From: Nodosilinea sp. P-1105
GTDB taxonomy: Bacteria; Cyanobacteriota; Cyanobacteriia; Phormidesmidales; Phormidesmidaceae
Direction: 5' to 3'
NCBI RefSeq assembly: GCF_012911975.1
Contig: NZ_SMDQ01000012.1
Span: 1-64,000 of the forward strand
Length of the DNA: 64,000 nt
The first letter of the stretch is position 1, and each line of letters begins with the position of its first letter. Of the stretch, positions 55,501 to 62,379 are shown one piece after another. The notes beneath the pieces are model-generated. The model ran no database searches, was not told the origin of the DNA, and saw only the letters and a list, made by a program, of their open reading frames with translations. The position numbers and the translations under genes are program-made.

Positions 55501-56732
55501 TAATTGGGCAGTCGCTGACGGGCATTGTCCAGGTCCACCCAATAGAGACTGAGCATGTCAATCAGCGTCTCAAAGCTTGAGGCATTCTCTAGGGTGCTGA
55601 CCGGAGTATTAGTTAGATAGCGCTTGGCCGTTGTATTGCCCTGCAACACCTGGGCGACTTTTTCCAAACAGCTATACATCACACCCATCCAGTGGTGATA
55701 GCCCTGGTCAGCAATCAGGTGAGCATACTCTTCTGCCTGCTTTAGGCTGGTGGGGGAGCCCGCTTGAATCAAGGCCATCACCAGAAACAGCCCAGCCGTG
55801 CTATTGAAGTAAACCTTGCGCTTGCCGGTCTTTTTTTTCAGCCACTTTAGGGCCACAGTACCCACTTCGATGGTTTGGTCATAGTCCCCTTGCAAGCTGT
55901 TCAGCCACCCCTGCAACAGCAGTGTCTCTTCCGGGGACTCCTCGGCTAATTCGGTCAAGGCCGTCTGGGCCTCCTGCAGATGGCCTCGGGTCAGCAGTTG
56001 TTCAATCCAGAGGTTCCTCAAGCGCTCGGAGACAGTGGCGTCGGGGCGGCTACACGCTTCCTGCAGTAGGGCAAAGGCATCCTCCGCTGGCGTGACGGTC
56101 ATCATCGAGTTGAAACAGAGGCTGCTGAGGGCAACTTCGTACAGGTCGGGAGTTTGTTTGAGGGTGACGAACCAGTCGCGATCGAAGGGATTGTTACAAA
56201 TCAGTTCCATCACCTGGGTGATGGAAATAGCGTTAGAAGAAAACAGGGTGTTGTAGTAAGCGTCAAATTGGGCTGCCATGTAATCCCAGTCGACTCGGTA
56301 CAGCCCGATCCGCACCTCCCGAATCAATTGATCTTGACTGTGAAAGTGGCGCTGGCTTTTGTCCCAGGGCACAGTTTGTATGGGCAGCTTTTCCTGCACC
56401 GCCTTGACCATGAACTCAAAGGTGCCCTGGTGCAGGGCGTCGCGGGTGGCCACTTCCACCAATAGGGGGTGACACTGCGGTGCATAACTACTGGCGGTGG
56501 TGAGCAGTCCTTGCTTAATCAGCCGATTAAAATGAGGATTAAGTTCGGCCAGGGTGACTTGTTGGCGCTGGCCACTGTGGCGCAGGTAAGCATTGAAGCA
56601 GTCCACCACTTTATTTTTGCCGACGGCGGCGTAGATCACTGAAAATAGCTGCACCAACTGCCGTTGTAGGTCGGGCAACTGGTGGTAACGATCAACGAGT
56701 CTGGCACGAACGGTCTCGATATCTTGAGCCAC
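52512..56732 (-). CDS. SNF2-family helicase/translocase
   Basis: This 1406-residue protein has a helical, TPR-like N-terminal half (residues 1-550, for example EETLLLQGWLNSLQGDYDQT), a mixed middle (about 600-900) and a SNF2 motor in the last 480 residues. The motor has ACLADDMGLGKTLQALAVIL (Walker A near residue 977), TIVLDEAQAIKN (DEAQ, about 1070), ILTTGTPIENHLGELWNLF, LKAGGTGLNLTAADYVIHMD and DRAHRIGQQRPVTIYRL (motifs V-VI). SNF2 proteins of this bacterial type move along duplex DNA without unwinding it; some belong to defence islands, others act on RNA polymerase (RapA). Its place between a broken restriction locus and other nucleases is suggestive but does not prove a defence role. Confidence 0.92.
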   Translation of the reverse strand: MAQDIETVRARLVDRYHQLPDLQRQLVQLFSVIYAAVGKNKVVDCFNAYLRHSGQRQQVTLAELNPHFNRLIKQGLLTTASSYAPQCHPLLVEVATRDALHQGTFEFMVKAVQEKLPIQTVPWDKSQRHFHSQDQLIREVRIGLYRVDWDYMAAQFDAYYNTLFSSNAISITQVMELICNNPFDRDWFVTLKQTPDLYEVALSSLCFNSMMTVTPAEDAFALLQEACSRPDATVSERLRNLWIEQLLTRGHLQEAQTALTELAEESPEETLLLQGWLNSLQGDYDQTIEVGTVALKWLKKKTGKRKVYFNSTAGLFLVMALIQAGSPTSLKQAEEYAHLIADQGYHHWMGVMYSCLEKVAQVLQGNTTAKRYLTNTPVSTLENASSFETLIDMLSLYWVDLDNARQRLPNYVGQFYKHAQTAGYDWFALEMAELLARLQPDSTYGQQAAELRQKTGIHPLVTLIQPKEPWELSLTALMGLNPTTPKQATKATATSYRLVWLLTVYPHDSWQLQPKEQKISVKGGWSRGRAIALKRLKQELRSFDYLTPQDIQICSNLVQDNYSYGYDNYKFQEQALLDLVGHPLVFWEDSPTTRVEVVKGEPALLVRQAKAGKLAISLTPAVEPKAAIALVKETPTRLKVVEFTANHRRIAEVLGPQNSLEVPEAAKEQVLAAINAVAGLVTVHSDIGGGVADAEAVEANPQPHLHLLPAGEGLKVALLTRPFGDDGPYYRPGSGGEMVIAEIDGKRLQTHRDLKQEKALARTVETTCPTLQRLDDEAGEWLIDDPEACLELLLEIQELGDQAVVEWPEGEKMRIASRVSLSNFKIQIQRQRDWFAASGELQISDDEVLDMQRLMELLEASPGRFVKLADGQFLALTQEFRKRLDDMRAFSEKSGNGVRFHPLASLAMDDWMEEAGQLKTDKHWKNHVKRLKEAQNLQPELPSTLQAELRDYQVDGFNWLARLAHWGVGACLADDMGLGKTLQALAVILTRAPDGPTLIIAPTSVCMNWISEAEKFAPTLTPKQLGSGDRQKRIDNLQPFDLLVCSYGLLQQADVGDMLAQVQWQTIVLDEAQAIKNSATKRSKAAMKLQGDFKILTTGTPIENHLGELWNLFRFINPGLLGSQEQFSQKFANAIERNQDKAARNRLKRLIQPFILRRTKSQVLDELPARTEITLQVELSAQEMAFYEALRRDAIEKLADPNVEAGTKHLQVLAEIMRLRRACCNTRLVNADTPLPSAKLEAFGEILEELTENNHKALVFSQFVDHLTILREFLNGQSIHYQYLDGSTPAKERQKRVEAFQAGEGEVFLISLKAGGTGLNLTAADYVIHMDPWWNPAVEDQASDRAHRIGQQRPVTIYRLVAKNTIEEKIVDLHRQKRDLADSLLEGTDMSGKISTEQLLQLISEG

Positions 56733-56978
56733 GGTAAAGAGTGATGTTTAAGGGGCTTTGGGCTGATTGTATCGGTAATGGGGGAATGTTGTGGATCACT
56801 TATAACGCTAAAGGGACTTAGATACGGGTTCAAACCCCTTACCATAGAGTTAGTTCGGTAGCGGCCTATCGAATTAAAGATGACGGTCTGAAAGGGTTTA
56901 GGGTTCAAGGTCAGCTCTGTCAAGGTGGTGGTACTTTTCCCGAAAACCCCTGGAACTAAGGGACTTCGGCCACAACCA

Positions 56979-57101
56979 CCAGGGAGTGAACTCCCTGGCT
57001 CACCGCAGAAGTCTGCTAAAGCAGACTGGAGAACGCCGCTCCCAATCCTCTTCAGAGGATTTCTGCTTTGAGCCTTGGACTTCTAGTCCTTGGCTCAGCG
57101 G
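56979..57101. repeat. Multi-hairpin intergenic repeat
   Basis: A string of short perfect hairpins: CCAGGGAG-TGAA-CTCCCTGG (56979-56998), GTCTGCTAAAGCAGAC, TCCTCTTCAGAGGA, and GAGCC...GGCTC enclosing GGACTTCTAGTCC. This order resembles a dispersed cyanobacterial repeat that often lies between genes. The gap 56733-57324 has no credible gene; it also holds the 57149-57220 repeats. Confidence 0.7.
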
Positions 57102-57148
57102 CCAATCCGAGGGATCGACCCCTAAATCTGCCTCACCTTGACAGGGCT

Positions 57149-57220
57149 GGCAGAGCCCACTCTACGATCTAGCTGGTGGGCAGAGCCCACCTACGATCTA
57201 GTACAGATCCCAGGGTTCTG
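57149..57220. repeat. Direct repeat GGCAGAGCCCAC(T)CTACGATCTAG and family C arm
   Basis: Two copies of GGCAGAGCCCAC-CTACGATCTAG (57149-57172 and 57179-57201) run into GTACAGATCCCAGGGTTCTG (57201-57220), which matches one arm of the inverted repeat at 32656-32744. Confidence 0.7.
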
Positions 57221-57324
57221 TCCTGGAATTACCCAACGTTCATCGCCAATGAGCCTAAGAGCCTGAGGATCTTGACGGACTGCACGGGTGCCCTAAATAT
57301 CACTTTCCCAAACGCGATCGCCCT

Positions 57325-57960
57325 ATGGTTCAAGCCATTCCCGCCAATCAAGCTACCCTGGGTCAACTGAAGGCGGCCTTTGGCCTACAGCAGGTGGATG
57401 ATCCCGCCTTTTTCCCGGAATGGGCGACCTCCACCACAGCCCTATCTGACCAGGAGCGCCAGGCCCTGGACCGGGTAAAGGCTAACTTTACTACCCTATG
57501 GGAAACCCCGCCACTGTTGGAAAATACCGTCAAAATGGTGGTTCTCGCCCCACTGCTGGATTTAGCTGGCTTTTATCGTCCGCCCTATCGGCTAGAAACT
57601 GAAACTGGCCTCACCTTGGAGATGGCCGATGGCAACCAGGTGATTCGGGGTCGAGTTGATGTGCTGGTGTTACAAGGGCGACTGTGGCTACTGGTGGTTG
57701 AGTCGAAGCGGAGTGATTTTGCGGTGACAGTGGCGGTCCCTCAGGCTCTAGCCTATATGCTGGCTACCCCGTCCCCGGCCAGGCCAACCTTTGGACTGAT
57801 CACTAATGGCAGCGAGTTTTTGTTTCTCAAGGCGCTGCGCCAGCCAAGGGCTGAATATGCCAACTCGCGTCTGTTTTCGTTGTTGAACCCTGGCAACGAG
57901 CTATACCCGGTGTTGCAAGTGTTGCAGCGGCTGGGGCCGATAGCTGTGGGGGCTCATTAA
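57325..57960 (+). CDS. Free-standing HsdR_N-type nuclease-like protein
   Basis: This 211-residue protein has the N-terminal nuclease module of type I HsdR without a helicase: LLENTVKMVVLAPLLDLAGFY, then GRVDVLVLQGRLWLLVVESKRSDF, giving the Asp and the Glu-x-Lys (ESK) of the PD-(D/E)xK fold, and GLITNGSEFLFLKAL. Such stand-alone HsdR_N proteins are frequent in cyanobacteria; their function is unknown to me. A short UvrD-like helicase gene follows on the same strand with a family B repeat between them. The pair could act together on DNA, but 110 bases and a repeat separate them. Confidence 0.8.
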   Translation: MVQAIPANQATLGQLKAAFGLQQVDDPAFFPEWATSTTALSDQERQALDRVKANFTTLWETPPLLENTVKMVVLAPLLDLAGFYRPPYRLETETGLTLEMADGNQVIRGRVDVLVLQGRLWLLVVESKRSDFAVTVAVPQALAYMLATPSPARPTFGLITNGSEFLFLKALRQPRAEYANSRLFSLLNPGNELYPVLQVLQRLGPIAVGAH

Positions 57961-58030
57961 ACCAGATCCAAGGCCAGACCTGGAGGTCTGCCTGGGGGAA
58001 AACGCCAGATCTCGAGCTGGACTTGGGATA
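57959..58030. repeat. Dispersed palindromic repeat family B, copy 3 (inverted)
   Basis: On the minus strand it reads TATCCCAAGTCCAGCTCGAG ... ending with CTTGGATCTGGTT, the same order as copies 1 and 2. It starts at the stop codon of the HsdR_N gene and ends about 40 bases before the helicase gene. Confidence 0.85.
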
Positions 58031-58071
58031 AGCAACGATGATTCGGTAGTGGTGATAGGGGAGTAGTTGTT

Positions 58072-60372
58072 ATGGCGATCGCGGCACCGATCGATCGAGA
58101 GGCCATCTTAGCGGAACTGCGGGCCGGGTTGCGCCAGGGGCAGCAGGCTTTGGCCGACTGGCAGGGGGGGCGGCTGGCGGTGTCAGCGGTACCGGGGTCG
58201 GGTAAGTCTACGGGTATGGCGGCGGCGGCGGCGATCGCGATCGCCCGTCACCAACTCCACCTGAATCGCCAACTGGTGCTGGTCACCTTTACCCGCTCTG
58301 CGGCGGCTAACCTGAAGGCCAAGGTGCGGGGCCATTTGCGGCGGTTGGGGTTACCCCAGACCAGCTTCACGGTCTCGACCCTGCATGGACTGGCGCTCAC
58401 CATTGCCACCCGCAACCCGGAACTCTCTAACCTCAGCCTCGATACCCTGACTCTGGTGTCTCCGGCCCAGAACAACCGGCTGCTGCGGGCCTGTGTGGAG
58501 CAGTGGATTGTGGCCCACCCGGACCTTTACCAGCGACTGATTGAAGGGCGACAGTTTGACGGCGAAGAAACTGAACGCCTGCGACGGCAGTCGGTGTTGC
58601 GGACGGAAGTGCTGCCCGCTCTGGCCCACACCGTCATTCGGGAAGCCAAAAGTTCGGGGCTGATGCCCCAGGACCTGTATACCCTGGCCCAAACCTTGCC
58701 GGCCCAGGGGGACAGCTATGCCCTGCTCACCATCGCCGCCGGGCTGTATGACCGTTACCAGCACCTATTGCACCAGCGGGGTTGGATCGACTACGACGAC
58801 ATGATTTTAGCGGCCCTGCGCACCCTGGAGCTACCAGACAACCGGCGACTGTGGCAAGAACGGGTGTTTGCAGTGTTTGAAGATGAGGCCCAGGATTCAT
58901 CCCCCTTGCAAAGTCAACTGCTGACGGTGCTGGCGGCGCACCCTGACGAGCCAGACGGCGAACCGAACCTGGTGCGGGTGGGGGACCCCAACCAGGCGAT
59001 CAACTCCACCTTTACCCCGGCGGACCCGGTGTTTTTCAATCAGTTTTGCGATCGCTGTCAACCGCACCACCGCCTGGTCACCATGGACCAGGCCGGACGC
59101 AGCACCTGGATGATTATGGCGGCGGCCAATCGGCTGCTGCGCTGGGTCAACCAGGCCCAGGTGGCGGGGCCAGAAACCCCCTTTCGGGATCAGTTGATTC
59201 GGCCTGTGGAGGCGGATGATCCTCAGCCCAATGCTAACCCTGCCCCCTTAGGGGATGGTCTGGAACTGGTGTCGCCCCCCACCGTCACCGATGCGGTTAA
59301 GCAGATAGCCCGGCGAGTGCAGGCCCTCTACCAAGACAATCCCGACACCAGCTTTGCCATTCTGGTGCGGGAAGGGCGCCAGGGCCAGTTCTTGGGCCAT
59401 CTGCTGCGCGATCCAGAGCAGGTGGGAGTAGACCTGGCTGCCCTGGGTCTGCGACTCTATGACGTCGGCGAGCAGGATCGCCAAACCCAGGTGCCCGAAG
59501 AAATGCTGGCGATGCTGCGGTTCATTGAGCGGCCCCATTCCCCCGACTACCTGAAAGCTGCCCTGCGGGTGCTGGTGGATCGGCAAAAGGTGCCCACCCA
59601 AGATCTTAATGCCCTGGCCAATGCTCCGGAACAGTTTCTCTACCCTGGCCCACTGGATACCCCCCCCGATACGGCGGCCGCGCGCACCGCCCGCCGTTAC
59701 TGTGTCAGTCTGCTGCGATCGCGCCTGGAACTGCCCCCCTACAGCCTGTTCTCCTTTATCGGTCTGACCCTGGGCTACAACCAGAGTGAACTGGCCACCG
59801 CCGACAAACTGGCCGCCCGGGTCAGCCAACAAATCCGCCATGACAATACTCTACCTGCCGCCATCCAAGTGCTGCAGGATATCGTCGGCTCCGAACGGTT
59901 CACGGCAGTGGAAACGGAAGACACCGAGGAGCTCTACACCCGACGGGGGCAGTTGACACTGATTACCATGCACAAGGCCAAGGGGCTGGACTGGGATGTG
60001 GTCTTCCTGCCCTTCCTCCACGACAAAACCATTCCCGGTACTCTGTGGGTGCCCCCCCAGTCCAACTTTCTGGGGGAGTTCACCCTGGCCGAAGTGGCCC
60101 GAGCTCAGATTCGCGCCTATGCCCACGGCACCGGGGCAAGCCCGGTAATTCCCGATACGATCAGCGCCTGGGAGCAGGCTAAGGACCTGAAAATTGCCGA
60201 AGAATATCGCCTGCTCTATGTGGCCATGACCCGAGCTAAACGCCTGCTGTGGATGTCTGCGGCCCAGCAGGCCCCCTTTACCTGGAGCAAGCCCGATAAC
60301 CTGCAGCCGGCCACCCCCTGCCCCATCATCCCAACCCTACGACATTGGTTAGAGCATTGGCAGTCAGACTAG
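58072..60372 (+). CDS. UvrD-like (SF1) DNA helicase
   Basis: This 766-residue helicase has VSAVPGSGKSTGMAAAAAIA (Walker A near residue 42), LVTFTRSAAANLKAK (motif Ia), DYDDMILAALRTL, VFEDEAQDSSPLQ (motif II, DEAQ, near residue 267), VGDPNQAINSTF (motif III), TMHKAKGLDWDVVFLPF (motif V) and YRLLYVAMTRAKRLLWM (motif VI). All are complete. UvrD/Rep/PcrA helicases unwind 3'-5' in repair or remove proteins from DNA. It differs from a housekeeping UvrD in its shortened C-terminus and lack of the PCNA/UvrB tail. GGGGAG lies 9 bases before the ATG. It ends one base from the end of the convergent small gene. Confidence 0.9.
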   Translation: MAIAAPIDREAILAELRAGLRQGQQALADWQGGRLAVSAVPGSGKSTGMAAAAAIAIARHQLHLNRQLVLVTFTRSAAANLKAKVRGHLRRLGLPQTSFTVSTLHGLALTIATRNPELSNLSLDTLTLVSPAQNNRLLRACVEQWIVAHPDLYQRLIEGRQFDGEETERLRRQSVLRTEVLPALAHTVIREAKSSGLMPQDLYTLAQTLPAQGDSYALLTIAAGLYDRYQHLLHQRGWIDYDDMILAALRTLELPDNRRLWQERVFAVFEDEAQDSSPLQSQLLTVLAAHPDEPDGEPNLVRVGDPNQAINSTFTPADPVFFNQFCDRCQPHHRLVTMDQAGRSTWMIMAAANRLLRWVNQAQVAGPETPFRDQLIRPVEADDPQPNANPAPLGDGLELVSPPTVTDAVKQIARRVQALYQDNPDTSFAILVREGRQGQFLGHLLRDPEQVGVDLAALGLRLYDVGEQDRQTQVPEEMLAMLRFIERPHSPDYLKAALRVLVDRQKVPTQDLNALANAPEQFLYPGPLDTPPDTAAARTARRYCVSLLRSRLELPPYSLFSFIGLTLGYNQSELATADKLAARVSQQIRHDNTLPAAIQVLQDIVGSERFTAVETEDTEELYTRRGQLTLITMHKAKGLDWDVVFLPFLHDKTIPGTLWVPPQSNFLGEFTLAEVARAQIRAYAHGTGASPVIPDTISAWEQAKDLKIAEEYRLLYVAMTRAKRLLWMSAAQQAPFTWSKPDNLQPATPCPIIPTLRHWLEHWQSD

Positions 60373-60373
60373 A

Positions 60374-60655
60374 TTAATCAATCCGCTCGATCTGCCACAA
60401 AATTTGGTTACCTTCCCGCCGCACTCGCGATACCGACCAGTTGCGCCAGGCCCAAAACTCGCCGCGACTGGTGACGGCACTGGGGTTGACATCCATCAGG
60501 TCTGCCAACTCGGAACTGGTAATCAAATAGCCCTGCTTGGCAATCTCATCGGCAATTTGCAGGGTCTCCAACACATTGCGCAGATTGTCGACCCTGACTT
60601 CGCGGGGCAACAACTCAAAATTTTCACCCACTAGGGAAGTTCCAGAGTCCGCCAT
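60374..60655 (-). CDS. Small helix-turn-helix-like conserved protein
   Basis: This 93-residue protein has a likely winged helix-turn-helix (about residues 43-70: YLITSSELADLMDVNPSAVT, then SRGEFWAWRNWSV). A short acidic N-terminus and an end QILWQIERID are typical of a cyanobacterial conserved family. It could bind DNA. It ends one base from the helicase gene and is transcribed the other way. Target unknown. Confidence 0.65.
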   Translation of the reverse strand: MADSGTSLVGENFELLPREVRVDNLRNVLETLQIADEIAKQGYLITSSELADLMDVNPSAVTSRGEFWAWRNWSVSRVRREGNQILWQIERID

Positions 60656-60979
60656 GATATCAAATATGATCCAAAGCTTAAAAACAAGCTAAATTCTACC
60701 CTTTGCCCAGGATGTTCGTCAGGATTCAGCTAAAGAATTATCGTAGTTCGTCATTAGTAAACCTTATGTAAACCCAACCTGGCGCTCCAGTACCACAGGT
60801 ATCCACTCAAAAAGTGCAACGACATATTGCTAACCACAACGAAGTTTATCGGCCCATGAAGCTTCAGCGACGAAACTGGTCGCTTACAGTGGATTAAAGG
60901 ACAATAGAAAAATATCTAGACATGGCCTGGCTTACGGGCCTAGGACAGTGGCTAAGTTCAGCCGAAGGAATGAATCCCG
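60656..60979. other. Divergent promoter region, no gene
   Basis: About 324 bases lie between two small genes that point away from each other. It is AT-rich in its right half, with TATCTAGACAT near 60914. I see no frame, tRNA or long hairpin. Confidence 0.4.
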
Positions 60980-61186
60980 ATGACTGCACCCAATGTTGTA
61001 TTTGAACACCTCGAGGAACTAGAGAAGGCCGGCACGGTCAAAAGTGCGACCTATCGTGAGGAAGCGCTGATGATCTTGGCCGATCCAACCATTAGCTTGA
61101 AATGGCGACTGGCGATCGCCGATCGGCTGAACCAGGCCAACCACGATCTGGCCCTACACACGGTTGGTAGTGAAGACAGCTATTGA
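60980..61186 (+). CDS. Small conserved protein of unknown function
   Basis: This 68-residue protein starts MTAPNVVFEHLEELEKAG and continues with a helix-rich sequence (REEALMILADPTISLKWRLA, DRLNQANHDLALHTVG). There is no cysteine or membrane segment. It is compact and looks like a small conserved protein, but no family can be named. An AAGGAATG region precedes the start. A family A repeat follows at once. Confidence 0.55.
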   Translation: MTAPNVVFEHLEELEKAGTVKSATYREEALMILADPTISLKWRLAIADRLNQANHDLALHTVGSEDSY

Positions 61187-61191
61187 GTAGG

Positions 61192-61303
61192 GGTTCTGCG
61201 GTGCACGGTCTACGGTTCACGGTCTACGGCTCGCCTTAAACCGCTTACCGTGAACCGTGAATCGTAAGTTATATCTCCCGTCATTATTTTGTTGACTCAA
61301 CAC
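61192..61303. repeat. Dispersed palindromic repeat family A, copy 3 (inverted)
   Basis: On the minus strand it begins TGTTGAGTCAACAAAATAAT, which matches copy 2 base for base at the start, and has the same facing CCGTGAACC/GGTTCACGG blocks. Its first bases form the stop codon of the MBL-fold gene (TGA at 61299-61297), so the element lies directly at the end of that gene, as copy 2 lies at the end of DUF1997. Confidence 0.85.
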
Positions 61304-62172
61304 TGGGCTTTCATCCAGTCGAGGCACTTCTGTAGCTGCTGGGTCATGGTGGCGGGGTCGGCGTGGTGGCGACGACCATGGCCGGGCAACACCCACTCAA
61401 ACCGGTAGGCGGTCAGCTTTTCCATTGACTGAATCTGTTCTGACCAGGAATACCAGCAGTGGCGGCGGAAGGCATAAAGCTGGTGCAACCGCACCGACCA
61501 AGCCAGATGATCACCTGTGAACAACACCCGGTTCTCATACAGCAGGACGGTGTGCCCTTTGGTGTGCCCTGGCACCGGGATGATCTGTAGATCGGGGGCA
61601 AACTGAATCGGGTCGGTACCGTTCAGCGGCATCTCTACAGCCGCAGTGCTGGCACTGATGTCGTCGGTGTGAAGGATGCGATCGCAGCCAAAGTGGTCGT
61701 GAAACCGCTGGTGGTCAGCCACATCATCCCGATGGGTGAGGTACATGTAGCGCACTCCCCCCAGGGCCTCGATCTGCTTGACCAGGGGGGCCGCAAACCG
61801 GGGAGAATCCACCAACACGTTGCCCTCTTGGCGCCGAATTAAATAGCTGGCTGCCCCAAAGGATTTTTCCGAGTGGTAGCCGCAGTGGTCAACTTGCCCT
61901 GTAATCGGGATCGGGAAGCTGGCCTGGGCCGCTTTCATGTCCGTCGGCGGGTTAACAGTGCCAATCGATGCGGTGGGGCAGGCCAGCACAGCTTGTAGGG
62001 CAGCCAACCGTTCTGCCGCTGTTTGCGGCTGGTGATACACCGCTGACTGCCCGTCTTCGCGGCTGAAAATATCGGGGGCCATCCAGCGACAGGTGTCACA
62101 GTCAATGCAGGAGCTATCGACGTAAATGTCGCCAGCTACGTTTTGCGATCGCCGTGCCGTTAGGTGAGCCAT
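61297..62172 (-). CDS. MBL-fold hydrolase with N-terminal ferredoxin-like domain
   Basis: This 291-residue protein starts with a short ferredoxin-like module: CIDCDTCRWMAPDIF (three cysteines at 2-residue spacing) and a fourth Cys in LACPTASIG, together able to hold a 4Fe-4S or 3Fe-4S cluster. The MBL domain follows from about residue 90: YLTHRDDVADH (in place of THxHxDH), IPVPGHTKGHTVLLY, LFTGDHL and LPGHGRRHHADP. The layout suggests a redox-coupled hydrolase or flavodiiron-like partner. The ATG at 62172 has GGGGGAAG in front; the one at 62196 has none. Its natural substrate is unknown. Confidence 0.85.
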   Translation of the reverse strand: MAHLTARRSQNVAGDIYVDSSCIDCDTCRWMAPDIFSREDGQSAVYHQPQTAAERLAALQAVLACPTASIGTVNPPTDMKAAQASFPIPITGQVDHCGYHSEKSFGAASYLIRRQEGNVLVDSPRFAAPLVKQIEALGGVRYMYLTHRDDVADHQRFHDHFGCDRILHTDDISASTAAVEMPLNGTDPIQFAPDLQIIPVPGHTKGHTVLLYENRVLFTGDHLAWSVRLHQLYAFRRHCWYSWSEQIQSMEKLTAYRFEWVLPGHGRRHHADPATMTQQLQKCLDWMKAQC

Positions 62173-62289
62173 GGCACTTCCCCCTATATTACCCATTGGT
62201 TTGAGTCTATCGCTGACAGCAGCGATCGTGGGCCAGATGCAACGTTACGATAAAGACGATGACTGCTGCCTGATAGAACAGGTATGTCA

Positions 62290-62333
62290 TTAAGGGCGCT
62301 CTCATACCAAGTTAAGGGCGCTCTCATGCCAAA
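62290..62333. repeat. Two tandem 22-bp units before the TIR gene
   Basis: TTAAGGGCGCTCTCATACCA (62290-62309 plus AG) is followed by a copy with two changes (62312-62333). It lies 47 to 90 bases before the TIR start codon, in its promoter or leader. Confidence 0.85.
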
Positions 62334-62379
62334 CTATTTGAATAATTTGGGTGTGCTTTACCTATGGGTCAGAAGTCAT

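Noticed and set aside
62197-62379. Longer start for the TIR protein at the in-frame GTG 62353
   Set aside because: The TIR fold begins right after the ATG at 62380, and the added residues (LYLWVRSH) are not part of it.
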